The notes under the pieces were generated by a model. That model had not been told where the DNA came from, did not search any database, and saw only the letters and a list, made by a program, of their open reading frames with translations. The translations under genes were made by a program, and so were the position numbers. Shown here piece after piece: positions 44,452 through 53,901 of a DNA stretch of 64,000 bases. The stretch is from JAMZMI01 sp964353015 (GTDB lineage: Bacteria; Bacteroidota; Bacteroidia; Cytophagales; Cyclobacteriaceae), in the NCBI GenBank assembly GCA_964353015.1, contig CAYGUA010000014.1, forward strand, positions 58,216-122,215. Reading direction: 5' to 3'. Every line of letters starts with the position of its first letter. Position 1 is the stretch's first letter.

Positions 44452-44793
44452 TTAGTTGTTTTTAGCTAGTTGCGAATCTTCTACTCTTTTGTCGTCCCAT
44501 GGTTTCCTGTTTTTAGCTTCAGGACCTTTTAAGGAGTTAGGTTGAGCATTCATATTGATTGCAATTGCTTCTTCGTTTTTGTTTTTGTCGGACCAGATTT
44601 TGGCATTTTTAGCTTCCGGACCTTGCTTAACCTCTACGGATTGAGTCACATAAGTTTTGGAAGTTTTGTCATTGTCTTTCCAAGGTTTATAGTTCTTGGC
44701 TGCAGGGCCTTTCAACTGTGTTCTACTCTGGGCTATTGAGGTTGTAGCCACAAAAAACGAAAGGATCAAAAATGGGATTATTATCTTTTTCAT
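44452..44793 (-). CDS. Small exported protein with three GPEAKN-type repeats
   Basis: 113 residues. A signal peptide (MKKIIIPFLILSFFVATTSIAQ) is followed by a highly charged, Asn/Lys-rich chain. It contains three copies of one motif: GPAAKNYKPWKDN (about residue 29), GPEAKNAKIWSDK (about 58) and GPEAKNRKPWDDK (about 89), spaced about 30 residues apart. I know no named family. The constant G-P-x-A-K-N-x-K-x-W-x-D core suggests a repeated binding site or covalent target rather than a folded domain. It is located in the periplasm or outside. It is transcribed alone, converging with the DnaJ gene. Confidence 0.7.
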   Translation of the reverse strand: MKKIIIPFLILSFFVATTSIAQSRTQLKGPAAKNYKPWKDNDKTSKTYVTQSVEVKQGPEAKNAKIWSDKNKNEEAIAINMNAQPNSLKGPEAKNRKPWDDKRVEDSQLAKNN

Positions 44794-44918
44794 GATGTTG
44801 TTTATTTGATTCTGATATACAAATAAACGGTTAAGCCCAGTGCTCGCCTCTCAGGAAAATATTGTAAAATTTAACCAGTGTAATTACTGATGATCGACAT
44901 CCGTATTTTTACGGATGA

Positions 44919-45548
44919 TCAGATGAGCCTCAAATGCGCAGCTTTTTTGATGAGTTCGGCAGTATTTTGAACATTGAGTTTTTTCATCATATTCACTCTG
45001 TGAGTCTCCACTGTGCGGGCACTAACGAATAGATTTTCTGCTATTTCTTTGGTTGTTTTCCCTTCTGAAACAAGTTGTAATACTTCAAGTTCGCGTTCTG
45101 AAAGTTTTTTATCAGAATCTTCATCACTGGCCATATTCCCGATCATCAATTGAGAAATTTCGCTATTGAAGTGTTTGCGACCGCTGGCAACCTCAGTGAT
45201 TGCTGCAAGTAATTCCTGCTCATCTGCATTTTTGATCAGGTAGCCAAAAGCACCATTTCTCACAGCCTTCACCACATATTGTCCTTCGGCATGCATGGTG
45301 AGCACTATAAACTTGACATTAGGATATTTACTTTTTGCGTGCTTGATGATCTCGAGTCCGTTGGTTTCAGGCATAGTGATATCGATCAAAACTACGTGTG
45401 GTTCTTTCTGATCCAAAATCGCATACAATTCCTCGCCATTGGCCGCCTCACCTATGATTTCCAGGCTATTGTCTTTACTCAACAGCGAAATAATACCTTC
45501 CCGAAATAGCTGATGATCATCAGCGACAATTATCTTAATTCTGCTCAT
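44919..45548 (-). CDS. NarL/FixJ-family response regulator
   Basis: 209 residues. The receiver domain (about 3-120) has the acidic pair Asp10/Asp11, the phospho-acceptor Asp56 in VVLIDITMPETNG and the conserved Lys in LIKNADEQELL. A LuxR-type HTH occupies about 145-205 (LSERELEVLQLVSEGKTTKEI, then VSARTVETHRVNMMKKLNV). It is the DNA-binding partner of the histidine kinase whose stop codon overlaps its start by 4 bp. The overlap gives translational coupling and a near 1:1 ratio. Target genes are unknown. Confidence 0.95.
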   Translation of the reverse strand: MSRIKIIVADDHQLFREGIISLLSKDNSLEIIGEAANGEELYAILDQKEPHVVLIDITMPETNGLEIIKHAKSKYPNVKFIVLTMHAEGQYVVKAVRNGAFGYLIKNADEQELLAAITEVASGRKHFNSEISQLMIGNMASDEDSDKKLSERELEVLQLVSEGKTTKEIAENLFVSARTVETHRVNMMKKLNVQNTAELIKKAAHLRLI

Positions 45549-47269
45549 TTGATTGGAATTTCCACTTCTATAGTTGTGCCTTTTTTGTTGCTGGTGATTT
45601 CTATGGTTCCGTTCACAATTTTGACACGTTCTTTCATATTACGTACTCCATTACCCAAATGATGCTTATTCTGATTGAAACCTTGACCATTGTCAGATAC
45701 AAACAAACTTATATGATCTTCAAATCCTGTCAGTGATATCTTAATTTTTTGAGCTAAAGAATGCTTCAGGGCATTATTGATTGCCTCTTGTGCGATTCTG
45801 TATAAGGTGATATTTACAGTGTCATCCAGATTTATACGATGCTGTGCATCATTTTTATATTGAATATCGATAGGACTATTTGATCTGAGCTGATCCACCA
45901 GATTGCCAATGGCTTCACCAGCACCAAAGTCGGTGAGCACACTCGGCATCAGATTATTCGACATGCGCCGTACTTCATTGATCGTTTCATCCAGACGTTG
46001 AAGTAAGGTCTGACGTGTATCATGAGCTAGCTGAGCGGCCTGAATATCAAATCGAAGCGTAGTGAGTAATGGACCCAAGCCATCGTGCATCTCACGCGAA
46101 AGTCGGGTTCTTTCTTGCTCCTCTCCATTGAGAATCGAACGTTGATTTTCTGTAATCAATCGTTGCTCATTGGCTTTAAATTCTTTTAGCTGCGCCTTCA
46201 TTTTCACCAAAGCAGCGCCTAGTTTATCTGTTTCACTTAATAATTTATATTCTGCATCAAAATCCCCTGATCCGATCTTTCCTGCAAAAATGATGGTATC
46301 TCTGAGCGCAGCAACCAATCTGTTAAGCGCCTCGAACATTCTGCCTATTTCATCTGTACGAACACCCGCCGTGACTATATCATCCAATTCACCCTTTGAC
46401 ATTGAAATCAATTTTTTCTCCATATCAACAACGGGACTTACGAAAGTGCTGGCGAGTAAATAAGACACCACGAAGATAAAAGCGGTGATGATGCTAAAAA
46501 TAAATATCAAATTCGTTCGCAGTTGTTCCAAAGGAAAAAGTGCCTCCTTATGATCCATCTCTGTAAGAATCACCCAGTCCATGCCATAGAAACTTATCAA
46601 CCCATAGGAACTGAACACTTCCACATTTCTATAATCAGGAAAAATCCCTTCGCCATGTTTGCCTTGAAGCGCGTTGATAACACCTTCAGTTTTTACCTGA
46701 ATCTCCCATGGAATAGCTTCAAAAAATCGTGATTTAGACCGCATCAATAAATCATCACCTACCAGATATGATTCACCTGTCTGTCCTAATCCTGTTCGCT
46801 GAAGTAAGATTTTCTGAATCTCTGGTACTTCAACCACACCCACAAATACCTGATCACCTACTTGTTGCAAAATACCCACGGTGATGTGGTGTTGTTCATT
46901 AAAAACAGTTAAATCAACCATTTTAACACCCATCCCATCACGAAAGTCAATTTGTGGAAGCTTGAATCCTTTTATTCTATCAGGGAGCTGATCATAGGAT
47001 CTAAAAAAGACAAAATCAGATGAATCTGAGATCGAACCCTGCAACTCATTTTCAACCATTTTTCTAAAATCAAGGACACGTTCATGAATTTTAATATCGA
47101 TTTGAAAAATTTTCAATTGTCTGACGGAAGACAATTGTAACAATACACGCTCTATCAATGCATTATGAAACTGCATAAAAAACAACGCAGACAGGATAGT
47201 CATGACACCCAATGAGAGTGTGATCATAATAAGAGCAAGCTTATTTCCTATGTTGAGCCGTATACGCAT
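45545..47269 (-). CDS. Membrane sensor histidine kinase (HisKA_3 type)
   Basis: 574 residues from the ATG at 47269 (a TTG 9 bp upstream is possible). Two transmembrane helices (about 12-33 and 253-275) bracket a periplasmic Cache-like sensor (about 35-250). A HAMP domain follows (about 276-328), then a second linker helix. The HisKA_3 box SREMHDGLGPLLTTL has its phospho-accepting His395, and the HATPase shows NALKHS and DNGQGFN motifs. It phosphorylates the NarL-type regulator encoded 4 bp overlapping downstream. The signal sensed is not visible. It diverges from the AI-2E exporter gene; an 8-bp inverted repeat (ATTTATTC/GAATAAAT, 47333-47354) lies between them. Confidence 0.93.
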   Translation of the reverse strand: MRIRLNIGNKLALIMITLSLGVMTILSALFFMQFHNALIERVLLQLSSVRQLKIFQIDIKIHERVLDFRKMVENELQGSISDSSDFVFFRSYDQLPDRIKGFKLPQIDFRDGMGVKMVDLTVFNEQHHITVGILQQVGDQVFVGVVEVPEIQKILLQRTGLGQTGESYLVGDDLLMRSKSRFFEAIPWEIQVKTEGVINALQGKHGEGIFPDYRNVEVFSSYGLISFYGMDWVILTEMDHKEALFPLEQLRTNLIFIFSIITAFIFVVSYLLASTFVSPVVDMEKKLISMSKGELDDIVTAGVRTDEIGRMFEALNRLVAALRDTIIFAGKIGSGDFDAEYKLLSETDKLGAALVKMKAQLKEFKANEQRLITENQRSILNGEEQERTRLSREMHDGLGPLLTTLRFDIQAAQLAHDTRQTLLQRLDETINEVRRMSNNLMPSVLTDFGAGEAIGNLVDQLRSNSPIDIQYKNDAQHRINLDDTVNITLYRIAQEAINNALKHSLAQKIKISLTGFEDHISLFVSDNGQGFNQNKHHLGNGVRNMKERVKIVNGTIEITSNKKGTTIEVEIPIK

Positions 47270-47419
47270 TTGAATCAAAAACCAGTTTTGGGTGAAAATT
47301 AACTTTTTTGATTGGAACAGATCATATGAAATATTTATTCTGATTTGAATAAATGATCATTGATAGTCGAACTAAATCTATATTTTTATATTTAATCATC
47401 AATCAATAAACCCAAATCA

Positions 47420-48514
47420 ATGTCAACCAATCTCTCGAAAAAAGACGCTTCAGGCCTTGGACTAAGAAAGACCACTTATATCCTGGTGTCACTTGTGGCA
47501 ACTGTAACCATTTTGCATTATACGCAAGAGTATGTCATCCCTTTTATTTTCGCATTGATCATTTGGTTTATTATTCATGAGCTTCGCGAGAATCTGCAAA
47601 TGGTGCCATATATCCGAGACCATTGGCCACTTTGGGTTCAGAGCACAATCGCATTTGCAGTAATTAATATAGTGGTAATCGTTGTGGCTGAGATGCTTAT
47701 TGCCAGCATGTCTGTGCTCACAGAATCCATTGAGTTATATGAAGCCAATTTCAATGTATCGATGGAAAAGGTGAATGAACTGGCCGGTATGGACATCATG
47801 TCTAAACTGGTAGATTATGTAAATAATATGGATGTGAGCGCATTGATCGGCAGCACCATTGATTTCGCGACGGTGCTTCTTGGCGATGCTTTTTTAATCT
47901 TGATTTATATCGTTTTCCTTTTAGTAGAGGAAAGTGTATTTGATAATAAACTCAACGCCATTTATCCAAGCAAGTCCAAGCAAAACAAAAACAAAAAGCT
48001 GTTTCAAAAAATGGATAAAAACATCAGCCGATATCTATCATTGAAAACACTTGTGAGCCTCGTGACAGGTGTACTTAGCTATTTTGCTTTGTTGATTCTA
48101 GATATTGACGCACCAATTTTCTGGGCATTATTGATTTTCGTATTGAACTATATTCCTACGGTTGGATCATTGATTGCCACTTTGTTTCCTGCCTTTTTCG
48201 CGGTGTTACAGACAGGAGAACTAGCTCCATTCGTATATGTACTCATTGTAGTTGGGATCATTCAGGTTGTGGTTGGAAACATAGTAGAACCTAAAATCAT
48301 GGGAAATAGCCTCAATATGAGTTCACTGGTAGTTATCCTTTCATTAACCATTTGGGGAGCGATTTGGGGAGTAATGGGAATGATTCTTAGCGTGCCGATT
48401 ACCGTGATGATGATCATCATTTGTGAGGAAATCCCAAGCCTAAGATTTGTGGCTATTGCCCTCTCCGAAAAAGGCGAAATTAAAATGCTCGATGAAGTGG
48501 AAGACGTGGATTAA
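47420..48514 (+). CDS. AI-2E/PerM-family permease
   Basis: 364 residues with about eight hydrophobic segments. The family pattern is clear: an N-terminal pair of helices (about 18-55), a long amphipathic middle region (about 85-145), ILIYIVFLLVEE near 150-175, and the conserved C-terminal block LNYIPTVGSLIATLFP and VVGNIVEPKIMGNSLNMS. Members export autoinducer-2 or act as Na+/H+ antiporters; the sequence cannot separate these roles. It is divergent from the kinase gene and ends close (9 bp) to the convergent hybrid-kinase stop. Confidence 0.9.
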   Translation: MSTNLSKKDASGLGLRKTTYILVSLVATVTILHYTQEYVIPFIFALIIWFIIHELRENLQMVPYIRDHWPLWVQSTIAFAVINIVVIVVAEMLIASMSVLTESIELYEANFNVSMEKVNELAGMDIMSKLVDYVNNMDVSALIGSTIDFATVLLGDAFLILIYIVFLLVEESVFDNKLNAIYPSKSKQNKNKKLFQKMDKNISRYLSLKTLVSLVTGVLSYFALLILDIDAPIFWALLIFVLNYIPTVGSLIATLFPAFFAVLQTGELAPFVYVLIVVGIIQVVVGNIVEPKIMGNSLNMSSLVVILSLTIWGAIWGVMGMILSVPITVMMIIICEEIPSLRFVAIALSEKGEIKMLDEVEDVD

Positions 48515-48523
48515 ATCCTTGAA

Positions 48524-51433
48524 TCAGGAAATTAATTCAGACGGCTTATAACCAAACCGATTGGAAAAGGCTTTGTTGAAATGACTCACATTGTTGTAGC
48601 CAATAATCCGGGCAAGCTCAGTTGCGGAGGTTATTTCCTTGGTTTTTAGGAGGGTTTCTGCATAAAGCAGTTTGTATTCCTTGATGTATTCACCGGGAGC
48701 CATGCCTGTAAGAGCCTTCACCACTCTGTTGGTTTGTCGCTCACTCAGGCACAAAACATCCATCAACTCAGGTATGCCCAATCGGGAATCTGAAAGATTT
48801 TCCTTGATCAAACTATTGATTTGATCCAGCGCTTTATTGTTGGCCAATTTGATGTGATCTTTTTCGAAATGTGGAAATTCATCAGACTTTTTACTGGCCA
48901 GCAGATTCTTCACTCTTAGTTGGAATTCCTTTTTATCAAATGGTTTTGAAATAAAATCATTGACTCCATAGCCTAAAATCTGTTCTGTATCAAGAACGGA
49001 AGTACGTGCAGATACAACCATCACAGCCAGGTCTGGATATTTCTCACTTACTCTTTTCAATAATTCAAATCCATCCATTAATGGCATCATCAAATCTGTC
49101 ACCAGCAAATCAACTTTCATTTTATCCAAAATTTCCAATGCTTCAACGCCATTAGTTGCATTGAGCAGGTTGTAATTATCACGCAGTTGATTGCCGATGT
49201 ATTCTCTGACCTCAGGATGGTCATCAGCCACAAGTACTGTTTTGAGATTCGGTTGCAATCCATTCATCTGTATCGATGGACCAGATGTAATATCCATTGG
49301 CTCGGTGCGCTGCTCAATGTAACCAGAGCTGATCGGATCATAAAATACTGCTTCTGGTTTATTAGGATTTGGTAAAATCAATGTGAAAGTAGAACCCTTT
49401 CCTTGCTCACTCATTACAGCCACTTCACCTTGATGCAGTTCGGTTAGTTCTTTGACCAAAAACAACCCAATTCCCATGCCTTGCCTTAGTTGAAATCCAT
49501 CACCAGGCGATTGATAAAAACGCTCAAAAACATGGCTTATATGTTCAGAAGAAATACCTTTCCCAGTATCGGAAAACTCAATTTTGATTTTGCCCTTGAC
49601 TTCCATCACCAAAATTTTCACGCCACCTGATTCGGTAAACTTGATGGCATTTGAAATCAAATTATAAACGATTTTTTCGAAATAATCAGGATCCAGCGTC
49701 AATTGAAAATTCTCATCTATTGCACAATGAAAATCAAAAGTCAGCCCCTTTGATTCTGCCTGCGATCTAAACAAACCGGTGATCAGCGACATGTGTGGTT
49801 TGATTTTGACTTTGCGGTAATTCAATTGGATATTGCCTTCTTCCATCACGATCAGGTCTCTAATCTCTTCTGTGAGATGAACCAGATGATCCACATTTTT
49901 CAATCCTTTTCGAATGGCCTGCTCAGATTTAGTGGAATAAAAGCTATCCTTATCCTCTTTTAACTCAGTGAAATATCCATGGATCAGACTGATAGGCGTG
50001 CGGAGATCATGAGAGATATTGGCAAAAAACTGAGACTTAAACTTATCTTGCTCCATCAAGCGTGCGGCCTGTTCCTGAATAATTTTCTTCTTTCTCGAAT
50101 TGGAAACGGCACTTCTGTAAATAATAAACAAAACTATCAAAACAGAAAATATCAATATCACCGCGATAACGATATAGAGTTGCTGACGCTCTATCAGCGA
50201 CTGATCCACCTGCATTTGGGATTTCAAAAGGTGATTTTCGTTTTCCCACTGCTCCGTCTCAAAGCGGATTTTCAAGTTGGCTAAGGCTTCATTTTTTTCT
50301 TCATTCTTGAGCAACTGATCCTGCTCCATATATATTTTCAAAAAGTGATACGCCTTGGCATAGTTGCCAATGCTATCGTAGAGATGGGTAAGCAATTCGG
50401 AAATAAGTCGGATGGATTCGTCCTGTTTAAGCTCCTCTGCTATTTGAAAAGACTGTAAGGCAAGTTTCTCAGCCAATTGATAATTTCGCTTTGCAAAATG
50501 GTTGTCGGCGATGTTCAGAATGATGATGGCCTCCTGATCCTTAGCTCCCAATCTTTGCTGTATTTCGAGCGCTTTTTCTTCAAATGCGATGGCCTCATCA
50601 TATTTGCCCTGTTCAGTGTACAACCGCCCCAAATTATCAAGAATCACTGCTTCTCCATATGCCGAGCCAAGGTCCTTCATAAGCACAAGAGCCTGTTCGT
50701 AGGCATATTCTGCACTGTCGTATTTCTCTAGATTTTTATAGACAATACCCAGATTATTGTAGTTGGACCCAAGCTGAAATCTGCGGGATCGCCCCAATTC
50801 TAAATTGAGCTTAACTGCCTTTTGATAATAATTGATGGCACTTGCGAAATCTTTTTGCAGATCGTACAAAATCCCCAAATTATTCAACCCATCACCTACG
50901 CCATTTTTCTCACCAATCAATCTGGAATAGTTAATCGCTTTCACAAAAGCGCCATATGCCTTTTCATAATCACCGACTCTGCGGTACAAATCACCGATGG
51001 CATTATAAGCCACAAAAAGGTGAACGGAATCACGATCAACTTTCACTTCTGTAACAGAGTCAGGCAAATTATTATAGACAACATCCAGTATTTCGCTCAA
51101 TTTTGAAGCTTGAGAAATGGCTGCTTTAAAATTTCCATTGACTGAATGTGCATAGACATCATTGAGATATAGGCGATACAAATATCTGGTTGTGTCATCC
51201 ACCAGGGGGAATAATCCACGTGCTAATGAATTATAATGTTGGATGCTATCAGCCTGGGATTTAGCATAAAATTTTGTACCAAGCGCCAGTTGTGTTCTGA
51301 TGAGATCTTCCGGTTTGCTTTGATATTTTAAAGCAAAACGAAGGCTATCTATCATTTTTAGCTTTTGTCCATGGGCTGGCAAAAAACTGAATCCAAGAAG
51401 AATCAGACCAAAAATGACAAACTTAATTTTCAT
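48524..51433 (-). CDS. TPR hybrid two-component system protein (kinase, receiver, AraC HTH)
   Basis: 969 residues carrying a whole signalling pathway. Order: signal peptide (1-22), periplasmic TPR repeats (about 60-370), coiled coil, transmembrane helix (about 419-439), HisKA with His475 in FANISHDLRTPISL, HATPase (about 580-690, with SDTGKGIS and GMGIGLFLVKEL), receiver with Asp780 in LLVTDLMMPLMDG, and an AraC-type HTH (about 870-969, GYNNVSHFNKAFSNRFGYKPSEL). Bacteroidota use such proteins for inducible regulons. The TPR sensor, rather than a Reg_prop propeller, implies a peptide or protein signal instead of a glycan; that is inference. No obvious target operon lies beside it. Confidence 0.93.
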   Translation of the reverse strand: MKIKFVIFGLILLGFSFLPAHGQKLKMIDSLRFALKYQSKPEDLIRTQLALGTKFYAKSQADSIQHYNSLARGLFPLVDDTTRYLYRLYLNDVYAHSVNGNFKAAISQASKLSEILDVVYNNLPDSVTEVKVDRDSVHLFVAYNAIGDLYRRVGDYEKAYGAFVKAINYSRLIGEKNGVGDGLNNLGILYDLQKDFASAINYYQKAVKLNLELGRSRRFQLGSNYNNLGIVYKNLEKYDSAEYAYEQALVLMKDLGSAYGEAVILDNLGRLYTEQGKYDEAIAFEEKALEIQQRLGAKDQEAIIILNIADNHFAKRNYQLAEKLALQSFQIAEELKQDESIRLISELLTHLYDSIGNYAKAYHFLKIYMEQDQLLKNEEKNEALANLKIRFETEQWENENHLLKSQMQVDQSLIERQQLYIVIAVILIFSVLIVLFIIYRSAVSNSRKKKIIQEQAARLMEQDKFKSQFFANISHDLRTPISLIHGYFTELKEDKDSFYSTKSEQAIRKGLKNVDHLVHLTEEIRDLIVMEEGNIQLNYRKVKIKPHMSLITGLFRSQAESKGLTFDFHCAIDENFQLTLDPDYFEKIVYNLISNAIKFTESGGVKILVMEVKGKIKIEFSDTGKGISSEHISHVFERFYQSPGDGFQLRQGMGIGLFLVKELTELHQGEVAVMSEQGKGSTFTLILPNPNKPEAVFYDPISSGYIEQRTEPMDITSGPSIQMNGLQPNLKTVLVADDHPEVREYIGNQLRDNYNLLNATNGVEALEILDKMKVDLLVTDLMMPLMDGFELLKRVSEKYPDLAVMVVSARTSVLDTEQILGYGVNDFISKPFDKKEFQLRVKNLLASKKSDEFPHFEKDHIKLANNKALDQINSLIKENLSDSRLGIPELMDVLCLSERQTNRVVKALTGMAPGEYIKEYKLLYAETLLKTKEITSATELARIIGYNNVSHFNKAFSNRFGYKPSELIS

Positions 51434-51584
51434 GACGATTTAGAATAAAAACTAAGTTACGGAATATCAATTTTAATTTCTCCCAGCTTCTTTTTTAAAT
51501 TGACCAATAGCTCAACAGCTTACGTAATTAATCCAATAAGGTCATTAAAATGTCTATGTTCGACCTTTGACGAGTTTAGGAATT

Positions 51585-52640
51585 TTATGAGGCTTTGGCA
51601 TATTTCAGATCAAATTCTGATTTGTGGCATCTACCTGGGGTGAATATGTTGGAATCAAAATTTAGCTTTTCAAACATCTTTCCGAGCTGATCTTCAAATA
51701 AAGCCCCGATCAAATCGCGATCATAAAACGTTGGAAAATACTTCTTAAGATTACTTTCAAATTTTTGGTGTACAAATAGCTGATAGCCACCTTTCTCATG
51801 CCCTCTCCTATTGTAGTTGTTCCATCTTGATGGATCAAAATCAAATTTCAAACTCAATAATGGACGGAGGCTGAATCGCCTTAAGCTTCTGTAAGTCATG
51901 AAAATTACAAACAATAACTTGTTTACAAAATCCGATTTACGAGCTTTAGATGGCGCTACTTGATAGTCCACACACAAACCGGGATAATATTGTTCCGCCC
52001 ATGTATTGGCAGCTAATAATTGAAAATAGGTATGAAACCCGGCAATCGGAATAATATTTCTTAGTTCATTGGCTGTGAAAAAATTGCGATTGTAAATCTT
52101 TATATCTGATTCATCCAAAATCAAATTGAAACAAAGCGGATATTTTTGAAATGGTTTGATAAATGGAGTCAGGATGGCATTAATTAGTCCAAAAAGCCAA
52201 ACCATCTGACTGCTTGTTACCACGATCACATCAAGATCAAGTTTTTTATCCGAACTCATCGCCGGATTGAAAGCTGCAATTGATCCACTTATTCCAATAA
52301 ACTTGACAATCGGGAGTTTACCGAGCCATTTCAATATTGGCATTTTTTCATTGATTAGACTTCTCGTCATTTCAAATTCGCCATGTTTCTCATCTATGCG
52401 ATGGGCCAAATGAGGTGCGGCAACAAACCCCTTGGTGAATAAAATTTGTCCTCTCTGATCAAGTGCTTCTACGGCCTGCTGAATATCTGTGCTAGACCAT
52501 TCTGATAGCCTGCTTACAAGCTCGTCAAACGACAATACATCGTTGAAAACAGAAGCATAATTGATATGATATATCACTCGCTGCTTTATTTCGCATGTCT
52601 GCCAGATGCCGGAATTATGTATAACTTTTGATTGCCTCAT
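51585..52640 (-). CDS. Nucleotidyltransferase-fold protein of unknown role
   Basis: 351 residues from the ATG at 52640; a GTG 24 bp upstream is possible. An N-terminal winged-helix-like region (about 20-90, FDELVSRLSEWSSTDIQQAV) is followed by a Pol-beta-type nucleotidyltransferase core. GISGSIAAFNP at about residue 118 is the G-S signature and KKLDLDVIVVTS at about 132 supplies the D-x-D pair. A helical C-terminal half follows, with an Arg/Tyr-rich segment (MTYRSLRRFSLRPLLS) near the middle. No signal peptide. It could modify an RNA, protein or small molecule; I would not choose between them. It is alone on its strand. Confidence 0.7.
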   Translation of the reverse strand: MRQSKVIHNSGIWQTCEIKQRVIYHINYASVFNDVLSFDELVSRLSEWSSTDIQQAVEALDQRGQILFTKGFVAAPHLAHRIDEKHGEFEMTRSLINEKMPILKWLGKLPIVKFIGISGSIAAFNPAMSSDKKLDLDVIVVTSSQMVWLFGLINAILTPFIKPFQKYPLCFNLILDESDIKIYNRNFFTANELRNIIPIAGFHTYFQLLAANTWAEQYYPGLCVDYQVAPSKARKSDFVNKLLFVIFMTYRSLRRFSLRPLLSLKFDFDPSRWNNYNRRGHEKGGYQLFVHQKFESNLKKYFPTFYDRDLIGALFEDQLGKMFEKLNFDSNIFTPGRCHKSEFDLKYAKAS

Positions 52641-52771
52641 GGAATTAGCTTTTACATTATCCACAGGACTTTACTTCAGATAAGAAAGGTTGCCTAGACC
52701 AATTATAAATTTTGGTCAAACAACAATCGCCAATCAAGGCTTTAGCAGGAAAATCCATTAAGTCTGGAAAC

Positions 52772-52797
52772 AAAAAAAGCTGTCAAATGACAGCTTT
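52772..52797 (-). terminator. Terminator of the rhodanese gene
   Basis: The arms AAAGCTGTCA and TGACAGCTTT with a 2-nt loop form a near-perfect 22-nt palindrome (52776-52797). On the minus strand it is followed by a T-run, 43 bp after the rhodanese stop. Confidence 0.8.
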
Positions 52798-52840
52798 CTA
52801 TACACTCGCCGCTGGAAAGGGCGAAAATTCAAATTTTTAA

Positions 52841-53155
52841 TCAGACCGCAGCTGCTTTTCTATCCACTTTTGTCCAGGGGCCACCATTCACACAGTCGAT
52901 ACCATTTCGCTTGGCAATACTTGTTGCTTGTCCACTTCTCATGCCTGAAGCACAACAAAAGACTACAGCCTTATTCATCTTTTTTATTTTCGAAATGCTA
53001 GATTCAATTGTTTGAAGTGGAATGTTGACGGCTCCTTTTACATGACCAGATTTAAATTCTCCCGGAGTTCTCACATCAATAATAGCTGCACCTTTTTCAA
53101 GATACTCTTGCACATTGTCTTTTCCTCCACCGAATAAATTACTGAAAAATCCCAT
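52841..53155 (-). CDS. Single-domain rhodanese (sulfurtransferase)
   Basis: 104 residues from the ATG at 53155, preferred over a TTG 54 bp upstream because the rhodanese fold starts at once and the longer form adds a Cys/His-rich tail with no homology I recognise. Conserved elements: AAIIDVRTPGEFKSGHVKGA and the active-site loop FCCASGMRSGQA with catalytic Cys68. It carries persulfide sulfur for thiosulfate, cyanide or protein acceptors. An N-terminal amphipathic stretch (FFSNLFGGG) may tether it to the membrane surface. It is monocistronic. Confidence 0.9.
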   Translation of the reverse strand: MGFFSNLFGGGKDNVQEYLEKGAAIIDVRTPGEFKSGHVKGAVNIPLQTIESSISKIKKMNKAVVFCCASGMRSGQATSIAKRNGIDCVNGGPWTKVDRKAAAV

Positions 53156-53227
53156 ATCTATATTTTTTAAAACAAAAGTGTCATGAAAGTAATTGGCGCA
53201 TTGTAACACATGTTACATTTTAGGGTA

Positions 53228-53273
53228 TAAAAAAACCTCATTCCAAAATCTGATGACTTTACGAATGAGGTTT
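53228..53273 (-). terminator. Terminator of the SlyD-like gene
   Basis: The arms AAACCTCATTC (53233-53243) and GAATGAGGTTT (53263-53273) form an 11-bp stem with a 19-nt loop. On the minus strand a T-run follows. It lies 20 bp after the stop codon. Confidence 0.75.
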
Positions 53274-53292
53274 ACTTATAAAAATGTAGTTC

Positions 53293-53721
53293 TTAGGCGA
53301 TCTCCACCAATTCGATTTCGAATACTAGATCTTGTCCTGCCAAAGGATGATTTGCATCTATAGTAATGCTCTCGTCAGAAACGTTAGTCACTAAAACATG
53401 TGTTTGCTGACCATCTTGATTTGTGGCTACCAAAGTCTGACCAGGTTCTGGTTTCATGTCAGCAGGCAACTCCGTTCTTGGCACTTCCTGAATCAACTGA
53501 TCATTTTTTTCACCATATGCTTCTGCACATGGAATAGTGACCGTTTTCTTATCATTGATACTCATTCCATTCACGGCTTCATCAAATCCTTTGATCATCT
53601 GTCCAGCTCCTACTGTAAACTGTAGTGGATCACGCTCCAATGAAGAATCGAATATTTCACCTGACAATAATGTCCCTGTGTAATGAACCTTGACAGTGTC
53701 GTTTGTCTTGGCTGTACTCAT
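53293..53721 (-). CDS. FKBP-type peptidyl-prolyl isomerase, SlyD-like
   Basis: 142 residues. An FKBP core (VKVHYTGTLLSGEIFDSS, IKGFDEAVNGMSINDKK) is interrupted by an insert-in-flap domain (about 70-125), as in SlyD; the chain returns to the core with DANHPLAGQDLVFEIELVEI. The His/Cys-rich metal-binding tail of E. coli SlyD is absent. No signal peptide. It catalyses prolyl isomerisation and has chaperone activity in its flap. Its spacer to the giant surface-protein gene (53722-53901) shows nothing further. Confidence 0.92.
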   Translation of the reverse strand: MSTAKTNDTVKVHYTGTLLSGEIFDSSLERDPLQFTVGAGQMIKGFDEAVNGMSINDKKTVTIPCAEAYGEKNDQLIQEVPRTELPADMKPEPGQTLVATNQDGQQTHVLVTNVSDESITIDANHPLAGQDLVFEIELVEIA

Positions 53722-53901
53722 AATTTTATTTTTTTAGTTTTAAAATATGGTGGGGAAATGGACTTATATGGAGGTAAGAAATAACCAGCACCCGGACTAA
53801 TGCCCTAAAATTGAAGCACAAAGGTAATAATTCATTTGGGAGAGGAAAAGAGAGTCCTCAACCTTCTTGGATTTGGACTCTCTTTTTATCAATATTTTGA
53901 A

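Noticed and set aside
52841..53209. Longer rhodanese with 18 extra N-terminal residues
   Set aside because: The extension would start at TTG, adds no recognisable domain, and a good ATG begins right at the conserved fold.
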